Positions 23,172-31,532 of a stretch of 44,393 nt of DNA are shown here, one piece after another. Every line of letters begins with the position of its first letter. The stretch's first letter is position 1. A program made the translations under genes and the position numbers. Below the pieces are notes generated by a model that saw only the letters and a list, made by a program, of their open reading frames with translations, was not told the DNA's origin and ran no database searches. Origin of the DNA: a virus; IMG/VR virus record IMGVR_UViG_3300035698_009618, positions 1-44,393 of that record; one strand, 5' to 3'.

Positions 23172-24071
23172 ATGGCTAATCTATTATCACGTAAGTCAAT
23201 ACCAACTGCCAAGAGACTAATGGTATTTGGTGGCCCTACTACAGGTAAGACTACCCTAGTGGGTGCTATAGCTAAGAAGTATAAAGTGCTATGGCTAGAC
23301 CTTGACCAAGGTATAGATACCTTATACCAAAGCCTAACTGATACTGAGTTAGAACGCATTGAGTATATCCGAGTAGCTGATACTATGGCTAACCCTATAG
23401 CTTGTGACACCTTAACTAAGATGTTTGTCACTGGCGGCAAGGGTTATATCTGTGAGGATCACTCAGCTTGGAACTGTCCTAAGTGTAGAGCTAAGGCATC
23501 CGAGTTCTTTGTTATAGACATGGCTGAGTTAACCTTAGCTAACGACTGGGTAATAGTAGTAGACTCAGGTACTCACTTCTCCGAGAGTTGTATTCACCGA
23601 GTACTTGATAACTCTAGTATTGACATTACCTTAGCTGGTAAGAATGACAAGGCTACCTTTGCAGTCTACATGGCGCAAGGTGCTATGCTTCATAAACTAC
23701 TAACATCAATTCAGAATGGTGTTAACTCAGTAGTTATGACAGCGCATGAGTTAGAGGTTGAGATGCCTGATAAGTCTAAGAAACTTGTACCATCAATGGG
23801 CACCACTAAGTTTGCCCGTACTATTAACAGTTACTTTAGCAGTGTGATACGTACCTCACAAGTTAATGGTGGCTTTAAGGTTGAGTCCTTAGCTGGATGC
23901 TCAAGAGCTGCTGACGTTGGTGGCTCACCTAACCTTGACTTGAACGACACGAAGGTTACTATCTGTGACTTTTTAAATCCCAGTAATATTGGAGCCAGCG
24001 ACTCCGGTGTGGCAACAACTAAGTTAGGTGGAGGCACCAAGCTAGACCTATCTAAATTCGCTAAGAAGTAA
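23172..24071 (+). CDS. Sak4-like RecA-superfamily ATPase with zinc-knuckle insert
   Basis: This 299-residue protein has Walker A G-G-P-T-T-G-K-T-T (20-28) and Walker B V-I-V-V-D131-S, and the length of the phage Sak4/AAA_24 single-strand annealing or RecA-like group. Between them, C94-x2-H97-x4-C102-x2-C105 forms a possible zinc knuckle. The tail ends K-L-D-L-S-K-F-A-K-K, a variant of the L-L-A-K-F motif of the helicase. With the nuclease before it and the candidate DNA-binding protein after it, it forms a recombination set. The start ATG has AAGGAA upstream. Confidence 0.83.
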   Translation: MANLLSRKSIPTAKRLMVFGGPTTGKTTLVGAIAKKYKVLWLDLDQGIDTLYQSLTDTELERIEYIRVADTMANPIACDTLTKMFVTGGKGYICEDHSAWNCPKCRAKASEFFVIDMAELTLANDWVIVVDSGTHFSESCIHRVLDNSSIDITLAGKNDKATFAVYMAQGAMLHKLLTSIQNGVNSVVMTAHELEVEMPDKSKKLVPSMGTTKFARTINSYFSSVIRTSQVNGGFKVESLAGCSRAADVGGSPNLDLNDTKVTICDFLNPSNIGASDSGVATTKLGGGTKLDLSKFAKK

Positions 24072-24133
24072 ACCGTAAGTAAAACTCACTAGTTAATTAA
24101 TTAACTTAAACTTAAAGTAATAGGAATTATATC

Positions 24134-24622
24134 ATGTCTAAAATTGATAACGAAAGCTTAGCCGAAATGTCCGTAGAAGATTTACTGTCTCTTAACATTG
24201 AAGACATTAATGAAATGAAGTTCGTTACCCTACCTAAAGGTTTGTATGGTGGTACGCTAGAGAAATGGGACTTGCCAGACGAAGATAACAACAATAGCTT
24301 TGTACCTACGGTGCATGTTACTAGTGTTATTGAGCTTGCTGGTGATGAACCCTTCGAGCTACCAGCTGACTTTAAAATGAGTCCCCGCTATGGTCGTGAG
24401 TACCAAGGTGCTATCCGCGCCATGCGTACTGAGTGGGCTGACTTCTTTATTAAAGTTGGTGGTGGTCAGATGGGCGCAGCTATGGGTAACGGTAACGGTA
24501 CTCAGATAGTGTTCAAGGTTGAGCATCGTGTAGTTAAAGAAAAGAACGAAGACAACAAAGTTGTTAAAGGTGGCGAGACTAAGACTTTTGCTGAGATTAA
24601 ATCAGTGCAAGTCGCTAGCTAA
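24134..24622 (+). CDS. Candidate single-stranded DNA-binding protein
   Basis: This 162-residue protein has an acidic helical N-terminus (residues 1-28) and a beta-rich body with a glycine/asparagine loop (G-N-G-N-G-T). It lies between the Sak4-like ATPase and DNA polymerase, where Sak4-bearing phages often encode a single-strand binding protein. No OB-fold signature can be proven by eye. An AGGAA site precedes the ATG. The gene is followed by repeats and a terminator, which suggests high, separately regulated expression. Confidence 0.5.
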   Translation: MSKIDNESLAEMSVEDLLSLNIEDINEMKFVTLPKGLYGGTLEKWDLPDEDNNNSFVPTVHVTSVIELAGDEPFELPADFKMSPRYGREYQGAIRAMRTEWADFFIKVGGGQMGAAMGNGNGTQIVFKVEHRVVKEKNEDNKVVKGGETKTFAEIKSVQVAS

Positions 24623-24655
24623 GTTACCAACTAAGTTACCAACTAAGTTACCAAC
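24620..24655. repeat. 12-bp tandem repeat, three copies
   Basis: TAAGTTACCAAC is repeated three times starting at the stop codon of the candidate DNA-binding protein. Each copy contains an in-frame TAA or shifts little. Confidence 0.93.
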
Positions 24656-24671
24656 TAAGTTAGTGTTTATC

Positions 24672-24706
24672 AATAACCCTTGGGCCAAAAGCTTGAGGGT
24701 TATTTA
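24672..24706 (+). terminator. Terminator before the DNA polymerase gene
   Basis: The stem AATAACCCT / AGGGTTATT surrounds a 15-base loop and is followed by an AT-rich tract. The stem is AT-flanked, so it may work in both directions. Confidence 0.68.
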
Positions 24707-24742
24707 TTAAATATTAATAACAATATCCAAGGCTAACTATCA

Positions 24743-27148
24743 ATGAACTTCCTTTACATCGGAGCCTCTTGGCACTTAGAACATGCTAACTATGTTAAGC
24801 AGTTAGCACCTAGTGGTCATAAGATAATAGTAAAGAACTCTACCACTGAGTACCTGAATGAGATAGTACAGACTATCCAGCGTGGTGCTGATCGTGCTAT
24901 CCAGATTCACGGCCTAATAGTATCTGACGTTAAGGTACTCAAGAAGCTAGTCAACAAACTATACACTGCTAACATAACAGGCAAGGAAGAGGCTACCTTA
25001 CAAAACTACACTGGTTCTATGTTTGAGTTAGACTGTTCAACCCAGTCTGGCACCAAGTATAAACTACCAGTAGTAATTGTTCCTAGCCCTGAGCATCTAC
25101 GCTGGTCGCATAAGGATCGCTTTATCTGGCGTCATATGATACGTAAGTTATATGATCGTAGTTTCTTTGTAGCCCCAGAGCTTGAGTGGCAGACAGCAAC
25201 GGATGAAGCATCTTTGCTAGCAGCTTATAAACTATTCACCGAGGGTGATGAGGTAGTACTTATAGGTGTTGACATTGAGACAGCTCCTAAGACTGTAGCT
25301 AATAACATAGCCACTAGACCTGAGATTAACGGAGTATCAACGCGTGGCCTATGGTTCCTTGGCTTCGGTCGTACTGCTAGTGGCCTTAAGTCTAACAACT
25401 TAGAATACCAGATGCCTTGTATTACTTGCTCAGGGTACACAGCTGTGTTCCGTAGGAAAGATGGCTCACTATATTCTCATACCATAGTTATACCTATGCG
25501 TAACATGATGCAACTTAGATGGATACGTAAGTTTAACCAGCACCCAGCTCCGAAGGTAATGCACAATGGACGCTATGACTCTACTTACTTTCTCCGTTTT
25601 AATGCTCCCCTTCATAACTACGTGTATGATACTTATATGCTTATGCATTCGTACTACGTTGAACTACCAAGACGCCTCGACTTCACAGCTGGATTCGCTT
25701 TACGTAACTCTATGTACTGGAAGGACGAAGCAGGTGCTAGCCTATATGAATATAACGCTAAAGATTGTCATGCTACTGCTTGGTCTTGTGTCGCTCTCTT
25801 ACTTGAGTATCCTGACTGGGCGTGGACTAACTATCTATCCATCTTCAAACAAGTATTCCCTTGTATCGCCTGCGGACTTGAAGGCTTTAAGGAAGACCCA
25901 GTAGAAGCTAAACGGTTGTGGGCTAAGTACCAAGACCAGATAGCTAATGATCTTAAGTGGTGGGACAATGTAGTTACTCCTAACTTTAACATAAGCTCAG
26001 CTCCACAGGTTAAGCAACTGTTCCAGTCCATACTAGGAACCGGCGTAGCTAAGTGTGATAAGCCTACACTAACTGGCATCATACATAAGCATCCACTATG
26101 GCGTCTGTTTGTTGAGAAGCTAATAGACTCACGTGGTGCTAAGAAAGCTGACTCTACTTACATGAACATAATACTATTTGACGGTAGAATATTATATGAG
26201 CTTGACCCTAGCGGTACTGATACTGGCCGCCTTGCTTCTAAGTCCAGCAGTTTTTGGTGTGGTACTCAGATTCAGAACATACCTTTCTATGCTAAGTCTA
26301 AGTTTGTATTCGACGAAGGTTGGGAAGGTGTTGCTATTGATAACGCTCAGTCTGAGTCCCGTACTACTGCCTACATTACTGGTGATGCTAATCTCATTGC
26401 AGCTGTAGAGAACGCTCCAGACTTTCATGTTCGTAATGCTAGCCTGTTCTTTGGTATCCCAGAGGCTACACTGTTTGAGTGGAAGAACTCAGATGACCCA
26501 GCACTTAATGCTAAGTTCAAGACTATCCGTAACAAGATAGGTAAGAAGCTTAACCACGGTGCTAACTACAACATGATGGAGAAGGTACTGATTACTACCA
26601 TGACACCATTGAATATCATAGCAGCTCGTATTACCTTGGGGCTAAGTGGTAAGCTAAAGTTTAAGCAGGTAGCTACTTATCTACTTAAATGTTTCGACAC
26701 AGCTTACCCTACTATCCGCAGCCGTGATGAAGGTGGCTACCACAAGCGTATCATTGACGACGTAGCTGAGAACAATATGCTGGTAACACCTGACGACTGG
26801 ACTAGGTTTACCTTCCACCAAGAGCCTGCTGATAATAAGATGCACCTCAATGCGCTGGTAGCTCACTTACCACAGAGCTGGTCAGTACGTAGCATTAACC
26901 GCGCCTTCTTTGACAGCTGGCACAAGCTACAGATAGTTGAGAATGTTATTAGGATGAAGGCTCAGATACATGATGAGATAGTATTCCAAGCTAGGCCAGA
27001 AGATGTAGCTTATGCTACTGCTGAGGCTAGTAAGTTATTGGCTAGACCTAACAAGTATGTATGCCGTACTACTGGGCTGGCTAAAGAAATGATTATACCT
27101 AATGATCCTATCACTGGCGGTAAACGCTGGTCGGACTTGAAAGACTAA
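24743..27148 (+). CDS. DNA polymerase, family A, with 3'-5' exonuclease
   Basis: This is an 801-residue replicative polymerase. Its DEDDy exonuclease has V-D177-I-E179-T (Exo I), N-G-R-Y-D279 (Exo II) and Y337-N-A-K-D341 (Exo III). The polymerase domain has T-G-R-L near 494, Q-I-Q-N-I-P near 509, motif A I-D533-N-A-Q-S-E538-S-R, motif B R596...G-K-K-L-N-H-G-A-N-Y609, and motif C H743-D-E745. All catalytic acids are present. Motif A has N-A where Pol I has Y-S. A histidine stands four residues before the motif B tyrosine, where Pol I has F762, so this belongs to a divergent phage branch. No separate 5' nuclease domain is present. Confidence 0.95.
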   Translation: MNFLYIGASWHLEHANYVKQLAPSGHKIIVKNSTTEYLNEIVQTIQRGADRAIQIHGLIVSDVKVLKKLVNKLYTANITGKEEATLQNYTGSMFELDCSTQSGTKYKLPVVIVPSPEHLRWSHKDRFIWRHMIRKLYDRSFFVAPELEWQTATDEASLLAAYKLFTEGDEVVLIGVDIETAPKTVANNIATRPEINGVSTRGLWFLGFGRTASGLKSNNLEYQMPCITCSGYTAVFRRKDGSLYSHTIVIPMRNMMQLRWIRKFNQHPAPKVMHNGRYDSTYFLRFNAPLHNYVYDTYMLMHSYYVELPRRLDFTAGFALRNSMYWKDEAGASLYEYNAKDCHATAWSCVALLLEYPDWAWTNYLSIFKQVFPCIACGLEGFKEDPVEAKRLWAKYQDQIANDLKWWDNVVTPNFNISSAPQVKQLFQSILGTGVAKCDKPTLTGIIHKHPLWRLFVEKLIDSRGAKKADSTYMNIILFDGRILYELDPSGTDTGRLASKSSSFWCGTQIQNIPFYAKSKFVFDEGWEGVAIDNAQSESRTTAYITGDANLIAAVENAPDFHVRNASLFFGIPEATLFEWKNSDDPALNAKFKTIRNKIGKKLNHGANYNMMEKVLITTMTPLNIIAARITLGLSGKLKFKQVATYLLKCFDTAYPTIRSRDEGGYHKRIIDDVAENNMLVTPDDWTRFTFHQEPADNKMHLNALVAHLPQSWSVRSINRAFFDSWHKLQIVENVIRMKAQIHDEIVFQARPEDVAYATAEASKLLARPNKYVCRTTGLAKEMIIPNDPITGGKRWSDLKD

Positions 27149-27163
27149 CTGGGAGATAAGACT

Positions 27164-27619
27164 ATGCAACCTCGTAAGCACAACGCATTTAACACTATGA
27201 TAGTAACCTATCAGATGACTAACTTCACACCGGAGTGCAGAGTTATACCACCTATCAAGGCGAGGCAGCCTATGATACTAGAGTTTATCCGTCCGGTTAA
27301 CTTAGAGTACCTTGACACGCAAGGCTGCCGGCAAATTCACAGGTTTAACGAGGGCTTCAAGACTGACGGTGCCACTACTCCAGCCATAGCATGGGCAGTT
27401 ACACCTCCACTGGGTATGTACTTTGCAGCTGCTTGCCTGCATGACCACTACTGCTATGAGGCTAACAAGCATCAGCTGTATGGGTTCCGACTAACTGGTG
27501 ATGCTATGTTCCATAGTTGGTTACGTCAGTGTGGTGTCAGTCAGCTACGCGCTAAGCCTATGGCTGCGTCAGTTACAGCCTACGGTCGCTGGCTTAAACT
27601 AACCGGTAAACTAAACTAA
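27164..27619 (+). CDS. DUF1353 family protein
   Basis: This 151-residue protein contains G-F-K-T-D-G-A-T-T-P (64-73) and C-L-H-D-H-Y-C-Y-E (91-99), matching the DUF1353 pattern 'GF.tDgaS.P' and 'llHDyLY'. The family is frequent in phages and near peptidoglycan or tail genes, but its function is unknown. Here it sits in the replication arm after DNA polymerase. A lysis-related role is possible because no endolysin was recognised elsewhere; this is speculative. Confidence 0.72.
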   Translation: MQPRKHNAFNTMIVTYQMTNFTPECRVIPPIKARQPMILEFIRPVNLEYLDTQGCRQIHRFNEGFKTDGATTPAIAWAVTPPLGMYFAAACLHDHYCYEANKHQLYGFRLTGDAMFHSWLRQCGVSQLRAKPMAASVTAYGRWLKLTGKLN

Positions 27620-27637
27620 TAACTGGGCTGAACCTTA

Positions 27638-29050
27638 ATGTCACATGAATCTTTATGCCCGCTGTTAGATGCATACTTAGAGCTAGTAGACGACACTGAG
27701 TCACCTACCTTATACCATCGCTGGTGTATGCTTAGTAACCTAGCAGCTATACTTAACCGACGTACCCAGATATCTATGCCAACTGGTGCAGTGTACCCTA
27801 ACACCTACGCTATACTACTAGGCCCACCTGCTGCTAGGAAGTCCACTGCAATAGCTATGGCTAGTAATCTACTTACTGCTGCTGGCTATGGCAAGACTGC
27901 TAGTGGCTCAACTACACCGCAGAAGTTCTTAGCTGATCTATACGAAGGCTTTGAGAACCTAGCTAACCAAGAGCTAACTGACGACTCAGGCTTAGACCTA
28001 GACTTAGATGGTAGCTTCTCTAACCACGTAACCAAGCGGGTCAGTGATGTTCTGATCAACGCGGGTGAACTACAGGATTTCCTAGGCATCAATAACTTCG
28101 GATTCATTAGCCTTATAACTAACATGTTTGATAACCTTGATCACTATGATGATCGTATCAAAACTGGTAAGTCTAACCGTATCATCCGTCCCACTATAAC
28201 CTTGATGGGTGGAGCTACACCTACTAGCTTTCGTAAGATGTTCCCCATTGAGATACTCGGCCAAGGTTTACTTAGTCGATTCATTCTAGTACATGGAGCT
28301 GGCCCGCGTAAGAAGTCATTTATGCCTAAGCCCTTTGATGCTAAGTTACGCGCTAATATAATTGAACAACTTAACTACTTACTAACTACTCCTGAATTAC
28401 CCAGTGAACTGAGCTTTACTCCTAACGCATTTGAATACTCCAGAGTCTTATACGAATCACCGCAAGACGAGATAGCAGATCCACGCTTCCAGTACTACAA
28501 CGGCAGACGCAACACACACTACATGAAACTAATTCAGCTGATAGCAATAGCCAACGGCCATACATCTATAGAAGAAACAGATTGTTTATTAGCTAATACT
28601 ATATTAACTTACACCGAGAAGTTCATGCCTAAAGCTCTAGGGGAATTCGGATTAGATAAAGCAGCAGAGCAGACAGAGACAGTATTCGAATACATACGCA
28701 TGGCTGGCACTAGAGGCATAACCATGAAAGAGTTAGTTAGCAAAGTAATAGCAGTAGTTCCTAGCGCAGCTGAGTTATCATCTCACATAGTTAAACTATC
28801 TAACACTAGCCGCATAGACAAGATACAACGTGAAGGTACTAACTACTATATACAAGTAGAGCGAGTAGTCCAGACTAAGTCAACTATGGTTAACTTTGAG
28901 TTACTACAGGAATACCGTGAGAACCGAACATTCGATACAGGGTTTATACTAGACCCAGCTAAGCTCGAAGCTTATGAGCTAGCAAGCAAGTTTAAGATGA
29001 GTAGTGAGGGAAGTAATAACCCTGACGCTGATTTTGAAATAATAAGTTAA
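27638..29050 (+). CDS. DUF3987-like ATPase, primase/helicase associated
   Basis: This 470-residue protein has Walker A L-G-P-P-A-A-R-K-S-T (61-70) and a later acidic stretch followed by a G-E-L-Q-D-F segment. The ATPase core is like DUF3987 proteins, which occur as the helicase part of phage and plasmid primase-helicases. The C-terminal part (from about 340) looks like a winged helix. No primase domain is visible, so it may be the replicative helicase or loader. The assignment is moderately sure. Confidence 0.65.
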   Translation: MSHESLCPLLDAYLELVDDTESPTLYHRWCMLSNLAAILNRRTQISMPTGAVYPNTYAILLGPPAARKSTAIAMASNLLTAAGYGKTASGSTTPQKFLADLYEGFENLANQELTDDSGLDLDLDGSFSNHVTKRVSDVLINAGELQDFLGINNFGFISLITNMFDNLDHYDDRIKTGKSNRIIRPTITLMGGATPTSFRKMFPIEILGQGLLSRFILVHGAGPRKKSFMPKPFDAKLRANIIEQLNYLLTTPELPSELSFTPNAFEYSRVLYESPQDEIADPRFQYYNGRRNTHYMKLIQLIAIANGHTSIEETDCLLANTILTYTEKFMPKALGEFGLDKAAEQTETVFEYIRMAGTRGITMKELVSKVIAVVPSAAELSSHIVKLSNTSRIDKIQREGTNYYIQVERVVQTKSTMVNFELLQEYRENRTFDTGFILDPAKLEAYELASKFKMSSEGSNNPDADFEIIS

Positions 29051-29115
29051 GGCTAATCCTTAGCTTATAACACCGGCAACTATGCCAATCAATAAACTAC
29101 TATGAGGTAGACCCC

Positions 29116-29532
29116 ATGAAAAGTTACGTATTAGGTTTTGTATTCTCCGCCGACGCTACTCAAGTGTTACTTATGCACAAGAACCGTCCTATTGACCAAG
29201 AAGGTAAGTACAACGGTATAGGTGGACTCATCGAAGATGATGAAGCTCCGTCGGAAGCTATGGTACGTGAGTGCCAAGAAGAGTCAGGCTTAGTTATAGC
29301 TGAGTCTAGTTGGGCACAGTACGCCAAGGTTGAGGGTGAAGGTTATGAGTTGTTTGTCTTTACAACTAAGATAACTGATATCACAGATGCTGAGACTATG
29401 ACTGACGAACCAGTTAGTATTCACTCGTACCCCGAAGTGTTAGTTGGTCCCGCTCCATTGGTAGGTAACTTAGAATGGTTACTGCCTATGGCTAAGAGTC
29501 ACATGGGTGGCGTGGCTTACATCGTTCTTTAA
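29116..29532 (+). CDS. Nudix hydrolase
   Basis: This 138-residue protein has a complete Nudix box at 37-59: G37-x5-E43-x7-R51-E52-C-Q-E55-E56-x-G58-L. This motif binds magnesium and hydrolyses a nucleoside diphosphate linked to another group. Phage Nudix enzymes clean up oxidised or non-canonical nucleotides or act on NAD, ADP-ribose or RNA caps; the substrate is not visible. It is grouped with dNMP-kinase-like and MazG-like genes, which suggests control of nucleotide pools. GAGGTAG precedes the ATG. Confidence 0.9.
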   Translation: MKSYVLGFVFSADATQVLLMHKNRPIDQEGKYNGIGGLIEDDEAPSEAMVRECQEESGLVIAESSWAQYAKVEGEGYELFVFTTKITDITDAETMTDEPVSIHSYPEVLVGPAPLVGNLEWLLPMAKSHMGGVAYIVL

Positions 29533-29588
29533 CTAAACGGGGTAGCTAAGTTTAGTAACCTAGCGCCCCATAACTTTTGGAGAATGAT

Positions 29589-30188
29589 ATGTCAATAGCA
29601 ATATTATTAAATGGGCCACCTGGTTGTGGCAAAGATACTTTAGGTAATGCTGTAGCTGAGTACATTAACTGGCCAGTTATGACGTTCAAGGCTGAGCTGT
29701 TTAAGGCTACCTGTGAATGCTTTGGTGTAACACTAGCTTGGTTTATGGAGGACTATGATGACAACAAGGATATTCCTACGCCTATCTTGCATGGTAAGAC
29801 TAAGCGCCAAGCTCTTATAATTACGAGTGAGTTACTTATCAAGCCTGCTGAGGGTTCTGACTACTTTGGTAAGATGGCAGCTAAGCACCTCAGATCTGAG
29901 AACTATACCGGCGTGGTGTTTACTGACTCAGGATTCATGGAAGAGTTAATGCCTATCTACTGCGAGGTGGATAAGTTAGTAGTGGTTCAGCTGCACCGTA
30001 CAGGTTGTAAGTTTAAACCCGCAGCTGAGGAAGGTGGTGACTCTCGTAACTATCTTAGTGAACGACTCTTACCTAAAGACGTAGTGTGCTTTCATTACTA
30101 CAACAACTCATCGGTAGATATAGGTGTTAAAGCTATTATCTCTACTGTCATGAGCTACTACTTAGCGGAGATATTGCCATGTTTATAG
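29589..30188 (+). CDS. Deoxynucleoside monophosphate kinase-like protein
   Basis: This 199-residue P-loop protein has Walker A G-P-P-G-C-G-K-D-T at residues 9-17, as in phage dNMP kinases and adenylate-kinase-like proteins. It would phosphorylate dNMPs from host DNA breakdown. A TTG at 29,577 extends the frame, but the ATG at 29,589 has GGAGA at proper spacing and is preferred. Its end overlaps the next gene. The exact substrate is not visible. Confidence 0.72.
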   Translation: MSIAILLNGPPGCGKDTLGNAVAEYINWPVMTFKAELFKATCECFGVTLAWFMEDYDDNKDIPTPILHGKTKRQALIITSELLIKPAEGSDYFGKMAAKHLRSENYTGVVFTDSGFMEELMPIYCEVDKLVVVQLHRTGCKFKPAAEEGGDSRNYLSERLLPKDVVCFHYYNNSSVDIGVKAIISTVMSYYLAEILPCL

Positions 30189-30673
30189 TCTATCAAGTAC
30201 GTAACAAGGCTGGTATTACCCCAGAGGGTAAGAGCTACTGCGGAGGTCAGTTGTTTTTGCCTAGTCAGCTGGTTGACGATGCAGGTGACCATAAGCACTT
30301 TGCCTACACCTTAGAGGATTGTGATCGTCCCTATGGCGTTAAGGTTAAAGGCGAGACTTGCATAGGTGCTGGCACTTACAATGTTGTCTGGAGCTATAGT
30401 CCTAGGTTTAAGCGTAACATGCTATTGCTGGCTGACCTAGGTCTCAACACTTGGAATGTAACTAGCGAAGGTAAGCATTTCTCAGGTATCCGAATCCATG
30501 ACTTTAATGACGTTGATGATACCGAAGGTTGTATTGGTGTCAGCGGTAAGTGGTTAGAGGATGGACGAATCTGGGCTGGCCTAGTCAAGCAGCTGGAAAC
30601 TATCTTAGTACCTTTGATTCAAACTGGCGTAGAAGTTCGTTGGGTTATAACTAGGAGTCCTATATCATGTTAG
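30179..30673 (+). CDS. DUF5675 family protein
   Basis: This 164-residue protein has the core Y-T-L-E-D...G-E-T-C-I-G-A-G-T-Y, R-I-H107-D-F-N and D-T-E-G-C118-I, as in DUF5675. The spaced histidine and G-C-I recall the catalytic H and C of YkuD-type L,D-transpeptidases, so action on peptidoglycan is possible but unproven. It overlaps its neighbours on both sides, within a block of nucleotide and regulatory genes. Confidence 0.7.
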   Translation: MFIVYQVRNKAGITPEGKSYCGGQLFLPSQLVDDAGDHKHFAYTLEDCDRPYGVKVKGETCIGAGTYNVVWSYSPRFKRNMLLLADLGLNTWNVTSEGKHFSGIRIHDFNDVDDTEGCIGVSGKWLEDGRIWAGLVKQLETILVPLIQTGVEVRWVITRSPISC

Positions 30674-30870
30674 TTATAACTCGCCGAGCAGGTGAATCTA
30701 TTATAGTAGGCAACCGTGAGATAACTTTTAAAGTCTTAGGTGTTAACGGTAATCAAGTTAGACTAGGCATTGAAGCTCATAAGTCTATACCAGTTCACCG
30801 TGAAGAAATCTTTGACTCAATCATAGCTAAGGGTAAGGCTATTGCATCCTGCTTTAGTCGCCTAGCTTAG
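30667..30870 (+). CDS. csrA: CsrA/RsmE family RNA-binding regulator
   Basis: This 67-residue protein is clearly CsrA-like: M-L-V-I-T-R-R-A-G-E-S at the start, then V-L-G-V-N-G-N-Q-V-R-L-G-I and P-V-H-R-E-E-I. The RNA-contacting R6 and the arginine of V-H-R-E-E (R45 here, R44 in E. coli) are kept; one residue is inserted between them. CsrA dimers bind GGA in leader hairpins and change translation or mRNA stability. The gene overlaps the previous one and has AGGAG ten bases upstream. It may redirect host carbon and motility control or regulate phage mRNAs. Confidence 0.95.
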   Translation: MLVITRRAGESIIVGNREITFKVLGVNGNQVRLGIEAHKSIPVHREEIFDSIIAKGKAIASCFSRLA

Positions 30871-30895
30871 CACCGCAACTTAAGGAATAATTATT

Positions 30896-31531
30896 ATGTT
30901 TACATCTAAGCACAACATTACACACAGCCAGATGGTAGATCAGTTAGCAAAAGATGGCCATGTTATCTTAGCCGAAATGCTACCAGTTGATATGCACTTG
31001 TTGCATATGGCAATAGGTGTTAGCGGTGAGGTAGGTGAGCTACTGGAGCTAGAGTTTGGGCCACCGGATGAACCAAATTGGCAGGAGGAGTTTGGTGACG
31101 TTGAGTTCTACTTAGCTGGCTACTTTGATACGATGCCTAAGACTGCTGAGCCTCTTGACCTAGAAGAGCCACTGGTTTACTTAGCTCGTAACTACGGCAC
31201 TGAGGCTTGCAGCTTAATAGCTTTGACTATTGAGGCTAGTAAACTTCTTGATGCTACCAAGAAAGCAGCTATCTACGCAGCACCTCTGAACCTTAGTAAA
31301 GCTGTGCAAGCTCTGGTTAACATACGCTTTGTCTTAGACCAGCAGTACACGCTACATGGTTTTGCAGCCGCCGAAGTACTAGAGGCTAACATGGATAAAC
31401 TTAAGTTACGGTATCCGGACTTTGGTTACTCTAACTCAGCTGCTGCTCTCAGGGCTGACAAGCAAGTAGCGCAAGTAGAGCCAACTAACCCTGTTGACTC
31501 ATTGTTTGAGGACGCAAAGGCTAACAGCTAG
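30896..31531 (+). CDS. MazG-like nucleotide pyrophosphohydrolase
   Basis: This 211-residue protein has a MazG-type helical core: G-V-S-G-E45-V-G-E48-L, and later E64-E-F-G-D68-V-E-F-Y-L-A. This gives the E-x-x-E and E-x-x-x-D metal sites of the all-alpha NTP pyrophosphatases. The second half (from about 85) appears to repeat helical structure without a clear second metal site. Phage MazG proteins are thought to change nucleotide or alarmone pools. It is the last gene of the rightward arm. Confidence 0.75.
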   Translation: MFTSKHNITHSQMVDQLAKDGHVILAEMLPVDMHLLHMAIGVSGEVGELLELEFGPPDEPNWQEEFGDVEFYLAGYFDTMPKTAEPLDLEEPLVYLARNYGTEACSLIALTIEASKLLDATKKAAIYAAPLNLSKAVQALVNIRFVLDQQYTLHGFAAAEVLEANMDKLKLRYPDFGYSNSAAALRADKQVAQVEPTNPVDSLFEDAKANS

Positions 31532-31532
31532 C

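Noticed and set aside
29539-29569. Hairpin with GGGG and CCCC ends before the dNMP-kinase-like gene
   Set aside because: The stem has a bulge and no T run follows, so I would not call it a terminator.
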